NCBI GenBank assembly: GCA_003254905.1 | Contig: QANU01013978.1 | Span: 107,565 to 171,564, forward strand | Source of the DNA: Nissolia schottii | Taxonomy: Eukaryota > Streptophyta > Magnoliopsida > Fabales > Fabaceae | Direction: 5' to 3' | DNA length: 64,000 nucleotides | In this document: positions 1-12,200 of the stretch, piece by piece | Position numbering within the stretch: the first letter of the stretch is position 1 | How the letters are laid out: the number at the start of each line of letters is the position of its first letter | Translations under genes and position numbers: made by a program | The notes under the pieces: model-generated | Told to the model about the DNA's origin: nothing | Databases searched by the model: none | What the model saw: only the letters and a program-made list of their open reading frames with translations

Positions 1-147
1 AGTGACGGAGGCTTATTAACCTCTTCCGCAGCCATTGAAGCAGATGTTGCAGGTGAAGAAGCTACAGTTCCACCAAGCCTTAAAAATGAAAATTCACAAA
101 TTTTTTGTTTTTTTTTTTTTTTCCTCTTTCAGGAAAGTGTGTTTTGA
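1..147 (+). CDS. Possible 3' end of an exon running in from the left
   Basis: A reading frame is open from the first base to a TGA at 145-147. Its first ~35 residues are of ordinary, slightly acidic composition. It then runs into a T-rich tract ending TTTCAG at 127-132, which looks like an intron acceptor. So bases 1-~100 may be coding and the rest intron plus a following exon, but no donor site is obvious between them. I do not recognise the protein. It could equally be chance, and nothing downstream supports a gene. Confidence 0.2.
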   Translation, partial: SDGGLLTSSAAIEADVAGEEATVPPSLKNENSQIFCFFFFFLFQESVF

Positions 148-499
148 TGTGGATGACACTTGCAAAGATCTGAGGATCGAATTTAAAGGGGGGATGAATA
201 AATTTAAAATTGGGAAAATAATTATTTTAAGAAAAAACACACACACACTTCTTTTCTCTTTTTCCAAACCTCACTTGTTCATCTTGATGAGAACATGGAC
301 GGTTAGGAATCAAGGAATCGATGGCGATCGCACGGCTCAGGTTCCGCTATGGAGAGGGTCACTTGGATCGATGACGTGGCGTGTGTGTTATTTTTTCACA
401 GGAATTTTTTTGGAGGTGTCCTGTTGTCTTTTGCTTGCATGTATCTTTAGATGGGGTTTTGAGACAGCGACTATCTTAATTTTTAACTTATTTTGAAAT

Positions 500-3299
500 T
501 TTATTTTAAGAAAAAGTGTAGGAGATTCAAAAACAAAAATGTTTGAATTAAATTTTCAGCTAAGAATCATGGACATTCGATAATATTAGTAGATGGTAGA
601 CATTTCGTGTGGGTCAATTTGCATTATTTTTAATATAAAAAATATTAAATATAATGGAATTTATGAAAAAAAAATTCTTTTTTTTTTACTTCTAAAATTA
701 CGTTAGTTACAATAAAATTTAAATTTAAGAAATTATTTATACTACTCAAGCTCTTCACCACTAGACAAATTCTAATGGATAAAACTTCTTTTTCTTTAAG
801 TAAACAATAAAAATTGCACCTAAAACAAAAACTATTAATAAGTGTTGGACATGTGTAAAAAGATAAAATTGCAAATAAGAGTTCATGAAGAGAGATTGTT
901 ATGTGAGGGGCATACATGGTCAAACAAAAATGTGACCAGAAAATGGTTGAATCTTCGCAATGGCTTTATAGAAGTAGAGATTGTCATGTTTGCATGTTTG
1001 ACACACTAAGGCAAACATCGAACACGTGTCTCGTGTTCAAAAATGTCCAACTAAAAAATATAATTTTTTTACTCAAACACACTTCCAATAACTTTTGTGT
1101 CATGCGTGCTCAAAAGTCTCTAAATAAAAAATATAATTCTTTTACACAAACATGTCTCTGACATGCCTTAAAAGCTTTCGGACACGTCCAGAAAGCTTTC
1201 AGACACGGTTAAATATGAAATTTTTTTTTCTAAAAAGTAATAACTATTATATTCTTTTATTTTCAGAAGCATGCACGGTTAGAAAATAAAAGACTCAAAT
1301 TCATACCCAAATTTGACCCATAAAAATAATATAAAATGGTATTTTGACAACAACGAAAATTTCAAGATATTATCATATATATATCTTGAACTTTATCATA
1401 TTATGATTTTTTTTAATCTCTCTCTATATGTGTGTGGTTTAAATATGCTTTGGGTCCCCAACAAATTTTCAACATTTAGTTTAAGTTCCTTAAAAATATT
1501 TGTGCTTTTAGTCCCTACCATATTATTAGAAATGATTTGGTTTTAGTTTTTATCATTAGTAAAACTTTGTTAACGACTAATGTGACTAACAAAATGTCAT
1601 GTCAATAGTGTCATGTCATCAAAATAAACTTACATGACATATAATCCAGCTCAAACCTAACTCATAACTCATTATTTGACCCGAATTAGGATTGTGCATA
1701 GGTCATGATTTGGTGACAAATCCGAGTCAAACATCAAGTTATGGGTTAGTTTGAGTATAATTATGGGTTAGGTCATTTTATTTTGTTTACATAACATTAT
1801 TGACAAGGCAGTAGGTTAGCCACATCAGCACTTAACAGAATTTTATCAATGACAAAGACAACAACCAAACATTTCTAATATTCTTCAACCTAAAAAAAAA
1901 TTAAGGATCCAAACCAAATTTATGAACTTTGTTAAGGACTTCAAACAAACATGTTTATGCATGTGTAACACTCCAAACAACCATGGGTTAGCGCGAACAC
2001 AAGACTAATGCAAGTGAAATGGGATTTTTTTTTATGAGTATGTGAGAGAAAATTTTTTAGTGGATTGAATTTGTTTGATTAAGATTACATTTTAAATATA
2101 AAATATATCATATAAGAGAGAGAATAAATTATTAACCTAAAATTAATTATGATATATTTTCTTTTTAATATATAATATTAACCATACAAATTCAATTCAA
2201 GGGTAAGACCTACGTTAAAGAACCTCACTCATCTAAATCACTACCTATATATATAGGCTCGTTTGATACATCATATATGATAAGACATGATAGTATAGTA
2301 TAAGAAATACATTGTATAAATTTATATACTATCATGTGTTTGGTGCACCACATATAATTATATTATTTTATTATATTTAATCTTTATAGTATCAATTTAT
2401 AATTAATACTAAAACAAAAGTTAAATAAAAAATAAACATTTTCTAAAGCATAATCAATCATGATCATTTTTAAAAAATTAGATAAATCTATAATGATATT
2501 CAACACTTCCCAAACAAATTATTATAAAAGGCACAAACTTTTTTACCAAGATCAAAAAGGGCTTATTGTAGAGCTTAAAAAACAAATGATCCATAGTAAA
2601 GTTTTCAAATTTTGCATAAACTCAAATCAAGAAAAAAAAAGTTATTTTTCTTAAAAAATGGAATTTTATTTCTTTGAGTCAAATTAATAACAAGAAAAGA
2701 AAATGAACATAAGGTTTGTAAGTAGTTTGTGAATTGATATGTGCAGAATTTTCACTTTTATGTATTTTGAATTATCAAAAATTATTAAATTTGAAGACGA
2801 GAAAAAAATGGGACAATAGCTATGAGAGAAAAAGAGAATGCGATAATGATGATTGACGATAATAAGATGATGAAAAAGGGAATAAGTAACAATAATTTAA
2901 GATTAAGTAAAGAAAATAATACTATTAGGTCTAATCAAGCTTGATGAGAAGACATAATAAGTTAATATGACAATCATATGATAAAAATAGATAAGCTTTA
3001 ATACGACAAGATTATTATATATCAAAAACTTAAAAGTTATCGCTTTAAAGCTTTGAAGCAAGCTTTTAACTACTTAATGATATGTGGGAGCAACCACTGA
3101 GCTCTTAGCTTAGCCGCATAGAAAGAAATTTTACTCCCATTAAAAAATAGTTAACTCTTATTTTATTTAATAATATTAATAATTGTAGAATTTTTATCAA
3201 GTTATAGTACTAAAAGCGTAAAAGAATATTGAATTATGATAATTTTTTAGGTATTTATCAGAGTGTGGACTCTTTTTAAATTGACACTTTTAGTGTCAA

Positions 3300-3352
<53 letters not shown>

Positions 3353-3480
3353 CTGAAATCAGGACTTTTAGCCCCAAATTATTATTTTTTTATTTTTTAA
3401 AACCAAGACTTTTTAGCCACTAAACCATTAAAAAGCCTACATTTCGATAATTCCTCGACAAGCATCATAAATACAATAGA
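500..3480. other. AT-rich intergenic stretch, no gene seen
   Basis: This is low-complexity, AT-rich DNA without a credible exon. Short frames are present but have no recognisable motif. Bases 1440-1900 contain inverted pieces about an ATGACATxxTAATCC-like core, possibly old MITE debris. An imperfect hairpin around 2262-2350 is flanked by GTTTGRT sequences. Neither could be bounded. Confidence 0.6.
3303..3349. repeat. (TA)n microsatellite
   Basis: Uninterrupted TA dinucleotide run of about 23 units. Confidence 0.95.
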
Positions 3481-4294
3481 AATGTTATTCAGCCACAACC
3501 TTCACTTGTGGGGGAGGAGTCTCTTAAATTACAAGATTAATCCCACCCATGGCTTCCCATTTTACAATTGTATTAACCAGTTACTTAATAGCTTGAATTC
3601 CCGCATACCCATGGTAATTAATCTTGTTAATAGTATGGCATGCATTTGTCCACCAGAAGTGGATTATCTTTTCGCAAGTATCAAAAATGATGGGATGACA
3701 ATTTAATTTTGCAACCCATGTACGTATCCCAAAAAGGAAGTTGGGAGTTGGATTTGCATTGGTGGAGTTTCTCTATAAATAGAGAACTTATGCAAGCATC
3801 AAGGCATTCAATCCAAGCAGAAGCAAAGCAAGAAGCATTCTTGAGCTTCTGGAGTGAGAAAGTAAATAGATAGTCAGTGAGAAATTTCATAAGTGTAGTG
3901 TGAGAACATATACTGAGGGTTTTGGATATTCTCTAATTCTCTGTAATGCTACACATTGTAATAGGATGGAGTCTCATTAGGATACACTATATGTGTGTGA
4001 GAGTGCAGTTAGGATATTCTAATTATCCTTGAAATATAATGGATATTTTTTGAAGTCTGTCCCATGGTTTTTTACTCAATATTTATGGGGGTTTTACACA
4101 TTAAATCTAGTGTGTAGTTTTCTTGAGATATTTTGTTGATGTGAATAATGATGGTGAATCCCACTGTAAAGTGCTATTCACGTGCTTGTTTTATTTCGTT
4201 ACTCTCCGCATAAATTGGGCATGCTTCTGCTCACATCCATAAAGTGTTAACACACACTTAGGGTGTACCCAACTTTGATCTCGTGCCGAACAAG

Positions 4295-4306
4295 TGGTAT
4301 CAAAGC
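4295..4306 (+). other. Primer-binding site of the copia fossil (tRNA-Met type)
   Basis: TGGTATCAAAGC differs by one base from the usual plant copia primer-binding site TGGTATCAGAGC, which is complementary to initiator tRNA-Met. It follows an LTR-like stretch with a TATA box about 520 bp upstream, which marks the LTR end near 4290. Confidence 0.75.
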
Positions 4307-7190
4307 CACTTGGTTTAAGGTCCAAGGTGTTAGTGCCAAAATTTGAAGGGGAGAAGTTTGACGGGTGCAACAACTTCAATCTATGGAAGCTAAAGCTACA
4401 GGCATTGCTAGATCAGCAAGGTTTGACACAGACGTTGGAGGGAAGAACAAATTTCCAGAAACATTATCTGCTGAAAAGAATGAGGAGATGATGGCCAAAG
4501 CATGAAGTACAATACAGTTGAGCCTGGCAAACAATGTACCGCGAGAGGTTATGGGTGAGAAGATTGTTGATTCATTGTGGAAGTCTTTGGAAGAAAAATA
4601 TTCCATCAAGACTCTGTCCAACCAACTTTTTCAGAGGAAGTGACTATACACATTCAAACATTCAGGAGAAAAGTCAATTCGAGACCACATAGACGACTTC
4701 AACCGAAATATGTCTGATGTTGGAGCGGTTAGAATAACAGTAGTTGATATTGATCAAGCTACGATCTTGTTGACTTCACTACCTCCATCCTATGATAATT
4801 TCTGTGATACCATAATGTATGGTAGGTCCTCCATTACACTAAAAAGCCAAAGAGTCATTGATGACAAAGGAGCAGCATAAATTAGTATTTGGATCCAGTG
4901 CTAAAAATCCTACATATGGGTTATTCGTAACAAGAAGACATAATCAAGAAAGAGGATCAGGAAGTAAAAGCAAGAGAAGATTGAAGTCCAAAAATCAAGA
5001 GTCTCTGAAGTGTTTTCATTGCCACAAGGAAGGGCATATAACAAAAAATTGCACTGAGAGGAAAGAGAAATTAGGAAACTCTGCCAACATAATAGTTGCA
5101 AGTTCTGATGATAGTGATGTTGATTCTGCCTTAACGGTATCTAGTAGTGACTCCAGTAATGAGTGAATCAAGTATTCTGGTCCATCTTTTCACATGACAC
5201 CCAAAAGAAATTTTTTCTCTTCACATCAAAAATGGGAAGGGAAGGTCAGATTAGGTGACAATAGAATTACTTCAATTGTAGGTGAAGGAGAAGTGCGAGT
5301 CAGATTGGATAACAGTACTAAAAGGATGTTTTAGGCATGGCATGTACCAAAGATGGGTAGAAACCTGATCTCATTGAGCGCCCTAGACAATCGGGGGTAC
5401 AAGTTCTCTAGAGAAGCTGGTTTGTTGAAAGTGAACAAAGGCTCGATGGTGGTGATGAAAGGAAAGCTTCAGGGTGGAATCTATCTATTAATGGGAAGCA
5501 CAGTTGATGGAATTGTTGTTGTTCTATCCTATGAAAAAAGAGAAGATGATGCTACATGAATGTGGCACATGTGGCTTGGTCATATGAGTGAGAAAAGAAT
5601 GTCCATACTTGCCAACAGAGGGCTATTGAAAGGCTTAAAGAACTGTAAACTCAATTTCTTTGAAAATTGTGTCTTCGGGAAATAGAAACGAGTGAAGTTT
5701 AGCTCTGACAAACACATCAGCAAGGGGAGCTCGTTAACTCTTTGGGGTCTAACCCTTGTTAACTCCTTACGTGGAGCTCGTTATTTTCTTACATTGATAG
5801 ATGATTATTCCAAAAAAGTCTATGTTTATTTCTTGAAGCAAAAGAGTGAAGTGTTCAAAAAATTCAAACAATGGAAGGGCATGGTTGAGAAGCAAACCAG
5901 GCGGTCTGTCAAGAGATTGAGAATCGACAATGGCGATGAATTTTGTAGCAAAGAATTTCACTACAAGAAAGCAGTCTTTTACCGTCGTCTAGTCATTACC
6001 ATCGGACCAGAGGCTGACAGTATTACCGTCGGACAATGAAAATACCTCCGATGGTAATCGGTTCACTCTTAAAGAACCGGGGTAGAGTCGTTACGTTACT
6101 GTCAGACACACAAGCTAACGGTAAGAGCAATGGTAAATGTTCGCGGGAAAAGGCGCAAAAGATTTACCGTCGGTCTGTACCGACGATAAAAATGTGAGGT
6201 TTGTTAAAAAAAATAATAAAAAAAATTACCGTCGAACAGAGCTGGCGGTAAATTTCCACCAATATAAACTGCCACATCTTCACCACGAGCGAAACAGTCA
6301 CATACGTTACCGTCGGTTTTATCCGACGGTAATCTCCTCAGAATATGCACTAGTTCGGTTGGAACGTTCGAAGCACCATGCAATAAATGTGGGTGTTTAC
6401 CGTTGGAGATAGCTGACAGTAGGGTCATAGGAAAGACCAAACGTTCGACTGTTACCGTCAGTTATGTTCGATGGTAACCACCTCAGAGCACGTCTTCCCA
6501 CGTTCGTGGCTCTATGCAATAATTGCATGTATTACTATCAGAGCTTTCCGACGGTAACACCAACTGTCACCATATTATCCCCCTCAGTCGTAACATTAAT
6601 CATTAAAGTCTTGTTACCGTCAGTCATGTCCGACGGTAATTAGCTAGGAAGACATAATGTTCGACTGTTACCGTCGAACATGTCCGACGGTAACCACCTC
6701 AGAATAATAACCACCACGTCTTCCCCATGTTCAAAGCACTAGTAATAAATATCCAGTTACCGTCGGATAAGTCGACGGTAATCTGGAAAGTCGTTGCTTT
6801 AAAAACTCCTCCCCCCGGCAGCCCCCACAATTTCTTTCTCTCAAACTCTCCCAAAGAAGAAACAAACCCTCTCACACTCTCTCACTGCGCCACCACTTCC
6901 TTGCCACCGTCATTGCCGGTGCAACCACTCTGCATTTGAGGTAAGAGCACACAATTGTATATATATATATTATTTTTAATATTGTTATTATATGTTAAGT
7001 ATGTTGATTATGAAAAATTATGTCTTAAGTTGATTATTAGTAATTGTTAGGTTGATTAGGTAGAAAAAATTAGAATAAGTTAGTTTAGCTAGGTTAGTTG
7101 ATATTAGGTTAGTAATTGCTAGGTTGATGTTAAATAATAGTTTAGCTTAAGTTAATTTAGAAATTAGAATTAATTTTAGTTTAGTTTTGA

Positions 7191-7977
7191 TAGAATTTAG
7201 AAATTATAGTTTTAAATAATAGTTTAGTTTAAATTTAAAGAATTAATTAGATTTAAAGTTTATATTTATATTAAATTAATATAATAGTTTAATTTAAGTT
7301 AATTGTTAGGTTGATGTTAATTGATATTAGGGTAGTTGATTATGTTAGGTTAGTTATATTGTTATGTTAGATTTTAATTTTATTAATTACATTAAATTAA
7401 GTATTAGAAATTTGTGTTAGTTATTACAGTTTAGTGTATTTTTATATTAAGTTAATTAGTTATTTTATTATGCTAGTTTTTGTTAAATTAAATTGATTAA
7501 TTTTTTATTAGTATTATTTTTTGTTAGAATTTAGAAATTATAGTTTTAAATAATAGTTTAGTTTAAATTTAAAGAATTAATTAGATTTAAAGTTTATATT
7601 TATATTAAATTAATATAATAGTTTAATTTAAGTTAATTGTTAGGTTGATGTTAATTGATATTAGGGTAGTTGATTATGTTAGGTTAGTTATATTGTTATG
7701 CTAGATTTTAATTTTATTAATTACATTAAATTAAGTATTAGAAATTTGTGTTAGTTATTACAGTTTAGTGTATTTTTATATTAAGTTAATTAGTTATTTT
7801 ATTATGCTAGTTTTTGTTAAATTAAATTGATTAATTTTTTATTAGTATTATTTTTTGTTAGAATTTAGAAATTATAGTTTTAAATAATAGTTTAGTTTAA
7901 ATTTAAAAGAATTAATTAGATTTAAAGTTTATATTTATATTAAATTATTATAATAGTTTAGTTTAAGTTAATTGCGC
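7191..7977 (+). repeat. 334-bp tandem repeat inside CACTA copy A
   Basis: The landmark TAGAATTTAGAAATTATAG recurs at 7191, 7525 and 7859, exactly 334 bp apart each time. This gives two full copies and about 120 bp of a third. The two full copies differ at almost no positions (for example ATGTTAG versus ATGCTAG near 7366/7700), so the duplication is recent relative to the element. It lies in the intron-like part of the transposon. Confidence 0.93.
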
Positions 7978-8082
7978 TAACTTACATTTATTAATTTTGT
8001 ATAGTTAGTATTAATGGCCGATAAAGGAAAGAAGCAGGTGCCGTAACTTAATTATTTAATATTTTTCTTCCCCAAAAATCTG

Positions 8083-8495
8083 ATCCCACGTGCTGCTATT
8101 CAAATTTCATATCCTCCCGGTCCCGCTTCGTTCGTGTTTTATCGCTCGCAGTCTCGGTGCGTCGCGCACGGTCGTTCGAAAAATATTATGTTCATACCGT
8201 CGCGATCCTCTAATTTCCCTCTACCTAAGATTATTAATAGTTAAAGGCATTTGTGAATTTTTCTCCGAAGGAATATTTTCACAAATACCTTTGACGCGTC
8301 GTAAAATTCCAACAGCAGACAATCGCAGTCCGGCTGTCTTTGAAACTTCCTACAGCGACTAACCCCATATCCTATGGGCATTTGACTTGTGAATTTTACA
8401 TCCTAACCCTCCCAATCTCATGCTCTAGAAATTAATTAATATCCATTCTTGGCGATTATTTCTCTAACAGGAAAGCAGGATGTTACACCTTCGAC
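8083..8495. mobile_element. Higher-GC foreign block in CACTA copy A, possible gypsy-type LTR remnant
   Basis: This block is richer in G+C and CpG than the flanking intron-like DNA, and lacks the TTACCGTCGG motifs that resume right after it. It begins TGATCCCACGTGC and ends GGATGTTACA, the general form of a TG...CA long terminal repeat. The inner text resembles Ty3/gypsy LTRs, but this is a resemblance from memory. No clear target duplication was seen, so family and boundaries are tentative. Confidence 0.35.
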
Positions 8496-10439
8496 GGTAA
8501 TATGCTTGACGAAGAACCTAATACGGATGCTAAAAACTTTTATAGTTTATTAGAAGAAATAAAATAGTAATATCTTTACCGTCGACCACTATCGTCGGTA
8601 AAAGAATAAAATATTGTTACCTTTACTATCGGCTGATGCTGACGGTAAATGAATAAAATATTAATATATTTATCGTCGGTCCTGGCCAACTGTAAATCGG
8701 TTCAAATGTAAGCAGACGTGAACTGGTTTTCGTTGGTTTATTCAAGCGGTAATTACTGTCGGTAGTCATTGTCTGACAGTAAATCGATTACCATTGAGCA
8801 CTTTACCATCGGCCAGATGTCCGACAGTAACTCCGACGATAACGTCAAAAGCCGACAGTAACCGTGCAATTTTCGACGATAACGCCGACGGTAATGATTT
8901 GTTTTCTTGTAGTGTTTCAAGAGTTCTGTAGAAATGCTGGTATAGTGAGGCACAATATTGTACCTAGAACACCCCAAGAAAATGGAGTTGTAGAATGGAT
9001 GAACAAAACACTTCTAGAGCATGCACGATGCATGCGAATCAAAGTTGCACTTTCTAAATAATTTTGGGCTGAGGCAATCAATACTGTTGTATACCTAGTA
9101 AATCGATCTCCATCAACTGCAAGTGATCTAAAAATTCCACAAGAGGTATGTTCTGGTCGACCTATAAACTTATCTGATTAGAAGATATTTTGTTGTCCTG
9201 TGTACACCCATGTGAATGATGGTAAACTTGAGGTGAGGGCAAGATGTTGTATATTTCTAGGGTATGCACGAGATGTGAAGGACTACAACCTATGGTGTAC
9301 TGAAAATCCATGTTCCCTCAAAATCATTGTTAGTAGAGATTTCACTTTTGAGGAGGCAGCATGATAAATTAGAATTAGGAATCTAAAGGAGATTGTACAG
9401 AAATAGATCATGGTGCTGAGGAGTAGGTGCTGCTAGATATTGACAGTGGGAAGTTGAAGCATGAAGAAGATGAAACTCAGTCAAGTACTTCAGGTACTGC
9501 TCAACTTGAAGTAGAACAACAAGATGAACATGACAATAGAGATGTTGGTAAAGAAACTAGTGAAACAGAACCATACAATATTGCTACTAGTAGAGAAAAG
9601 TGACAAATTTAAAAACCACAAAGGTATTTGAATTCTGTTGCTTGTGCACTTGACTCGACAGATGCAGATCTTATAACCTTTTCATTGGCAATGGTGGATG
9701 GTGCAGTTGGAGATAAACCATGCACCTACCATGATGCAATAGAAAGCAAGGAGTTAAGGCAGTGGCTAATAGCAATGAATGAGGAGATTGAGTCTTTTAA
9801 AAAAATCAGACATGGGAGTTGGTGCAACATCCAAAGGGGAAAAGAATCCTTGGCTGCAGATAAATCTTCAAGAGGAATGAGGGAATCCTTGGCATTGAAC
9901 TTCCAAGTTTCAAGGCGAGACTGGTAACAAATGGTTATGCTCATAAGGAGGGTGTTGACTTCTATGAAATATTATTTCCTGTGGTGAAGCATAGCTCTAT
10001 TCGAATCCTATTAGCTATTGTGAGTACATTCGACTTGGACCTGGAATAGTTTGATGTGAAGACTGCGTTCTTACATGGTTGGATAGAGGAGCAAATCTAC
10101 ATGAGTCAACCAGAGGGGTTCGTATTCCTAACAAGAAGGATCATGCTTGCTTGCTAAAGAAGTTATTGCACTCCTTGAAGCAGTTCCTACGATAGTGGTA
10201 CAAAAGGTTTGATGCATTTATGATTGGTTTTGCCTATAGTAGAAACCAATATGATAATTGCATATACTCTAAGGAGTTTCCAAATGGTTCAAGGATTTAT
10301 CCGTTGTTATATGTATATGATATGATAATTGCAGCTTGAAACAAAAATGAAATTGGTATGTTGAAAACTCAGTTAGGAAAAGAATTTGAGATGAAAGAAG
10401 AATGTTAGAGAGAATGTTAGTAATGACATAGTTGCAGTA

Positions 10440-10612
10440 TAGAAGATAACCACTGTTGCCTTTGTTGGTTCCACCCAGCCACCGTTGCCTTAACTAGTTT
10501 CGCCCAGCCACATGCCTTTGAATTGGTGTCACCCAGCCACCGTTGCCTTAGCTAGTTTCGCCCAGCCAACGTCGCCTTTGCTAGTTACGCTCAACCCATT
10601 GGTTCCGTCGAG
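10440..10612. repeat. GC-richer minisatellite, unit about 30 bp
   Basis: Four to five diverged units carry the shared core CGCCCAGCCACCGTTGCC (alternating ACCCAGCC and CGCCCAGCC) separated by T-rich spacers such as TTAGCTAGTT. It lies immediately right of the truncated copia fossil and left of a SINE. No reading frame or function is evident. Confidence 0.7.
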
Positions 10613-10654
10613 TCTTCCTAATTGCGCTTCCATGTAGACACCACTGTCGTTTGT

Positions 10655-10756
10655 GAAGGTCCCTTAAAGGGGTAGAAGTCTCCCAAGACTCAAACCAGAG
10701 ACCTTTGGTTAAGGAGCCAAGATGCTTACCACCTTGACTAACTCCACGTTGGTACA
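10655..10756 (-). mobile_element. tRNA-derived SINE, minus strand
   Basis: On the minus strand there is an A-box-like segment (TTAGTCAAGGTGGTAAGC) followed about 40 bp later by a B-box-like segment (GGTTTGAGTCTTGGG), the split polymerase III promoter of tRNA-derived SINEs. The layout resembles the plant Au SINE family. No target duplication could be defined, so the 3' boundary is approximate. Confidence 0.6.
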
Positions 10757-12200
10757 ATCATCCAATCATTATCTTTCATGCGCATTGACTCTTTATAAAT
10801 AGTGAATAAGAGGGTAAAATAATTTTGCTGCAAGGTGTGATTTGATATGATTATGTAAATAAAATTTACATTGTCAATGCATAGCAATTAAACTCTAGTA
10901 AATATATGATATATTTTTTTTAGTAATTTCACATTTTTTTAATATACCATTTTTTTAAATAAAAAAAATACATATTGAACGATCCAAGCGCCCCTAGCTC
11001 ATTTTGTGAATCGTGATTGACCCCAATATCCCAATGACCCACTAATGAGTAATGTAATATTGACCAATGTCCTTCAAACCCTAAAATGAATTCTCTTCCT
11101 TCCTCTCTTCTTTAATTTCTCTCAAATCTACATCGTTGTTCACTTTGCACTATTCTCACTCTCTTCTCTCATTATACCCTCTTTCTCTTAGACACGCAGA
11201 CTCAAGCACTCAGCCTCCCCAAGATTAGATCTTCGCTTGCATCGTCTGTCTACCCATGCCCAAGATTAGACCTTTACTCTCCCCTCAAAATGATCTCTAT
11301 TTATTTTATTTTTACAAATTTTTTGAGTCAACAAAATATTTATTCTTTTATCGCAATTTTTTAAATTGTTTTTTGGAAGATCCCACCGAAGAATCGACAC
11401 AACAAAAAATTGCGACATGGACTAATCTGGAGGCTCAAGGCAAGGATCAGAGAGAGTATTCCTGCTCACACTCCACTTCATTAATTGTCATATATCAAAG
11501 TTATCACCGATTAAAAAAAATTGAAATTTATAACAACCCCACCCCCAAAACAAAAAAAAAGCAAAAAATGTAAAATTTTATCTTTAAATTTGCTAAATTA
11601 ATTAAGTCAAGAAAAATGGATGTCGCAACACATCATAACTCATACAAATAGCACGATTGCAAAGTTAAGCTAGTGGACATATGCTTGAAAGTACAACAGG
11701 GTTTGGTGTACGTTTTAAGATAAACATGGGGTTAACATGGTCCCCAAGAAAGGCAACAGCGACATCAGAATCAGCTGCACTTACGTCTCAATCCATCGCA
11801 GCTGTGGAATCAGATCTTCTAGTTATTTGTGACCAGAGCAGATGCAGTGCTGACTCCCATTTTTTTAAAAGAAACTTAGCTTAAACGATGAAATATTGAC
11901 AAATTTTTACTATAGTGTTTTTATTTATAAAACATATTATCAAATTACTATAGCACGTTTATAAAACATACTATTAAAATATTATTATTTTAAAACACAT
12001 TATTAAATTATACTTATTTTGTATGACGTGACATTTTTTATTATTTTTTTTTTAAATCACCAATGACTACGCTTGGGAAGTGTTGCCTAAAGTCCTAAGA
12101 GATGTTATTTAATTAGTTGAGCAAAATTGTCCAAACCATGAGTTGAACACATGGAACAATGTTACTTTGCAACCAATGGATCAGAAGGTGAATTTAGACT
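10757..12200. other. Intergenic DNA, no gene seen
   Basis: This is AT-rich with a CT-rich patch at 11090-11220 that resembles a leader. A frame at 11256-11573 is open, but its composition (F/Y/K-rich) looks like translated AT-rich noncoding DNA and no motif is recognisable. A short frame at 11681-11884 is equally featureless. Confidence 0.5.

Larger units (their letters stand above)
5959..8914 (+). mobile_element. CACTA DNA transposon (copy A), non-autonomous, with target-site duplication
   Basis: The terminal inverted repeat is CACTACAAGAAA at 5959-5970 and TTTCTTGTAGTG at 8903-8914 (12/12 match). A 3-bp target duplication TTT (5956-5958, 8915-8917) is as expected for the CACTA superfamily. 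Many subterminal repeats of the type TTACCGTCGG, in both orientations, fill 5980-6780 and 8490-8900. Between them lie a gene-like leader (CT-rich, then CCACC-rich, 6800-6937), a GTAAG donor at 6941, a long AT/TAG-rich intron and a short exon starting ATGGCCGATAAAGG near 8014. No transposase catalytic region is present, so movement would have needed a helper. The insertion lies inside the older copia fossil. Confidence 0.93.
3700..10410 (+). mobile_element. Ty1/copia LTR retrotransposon fossil, split by a CACTA element
   Basis: Parts in order: an LTR-like region with a TATA box at 3774; a primer-binding site of the initiator-Met tRNA type at 4295-4306; a gag-like part from about 4330 with the FEGEKFDG...LWK pattern; a CCHC zinc knuckle (CFHCHKEGHITKNC) near 5010-5052; a GAG-pre-integrase part near 5560-5690; an integrase core from about 5760 that resumes after 8915; and reverse-transcriptase remains at about 9900-10400. 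No 3' LTR is seen, so the right side is truncated. The left LTR boundary is uncertain. The copy is clearly broken, with many interruptions, and is old. A CACTA element (5959-8914) sits inside the integrase part. Confidence 0.85.

Noticed and set aside
5980-6780. CRISPR-like array (regular TTACCGTCGG repeats)
   Set aside because: Repeats are short, occur in both orientations and at irregular spacing, within CACTA ends; this is the usual subterminal repeat pattern of a plant transposon.
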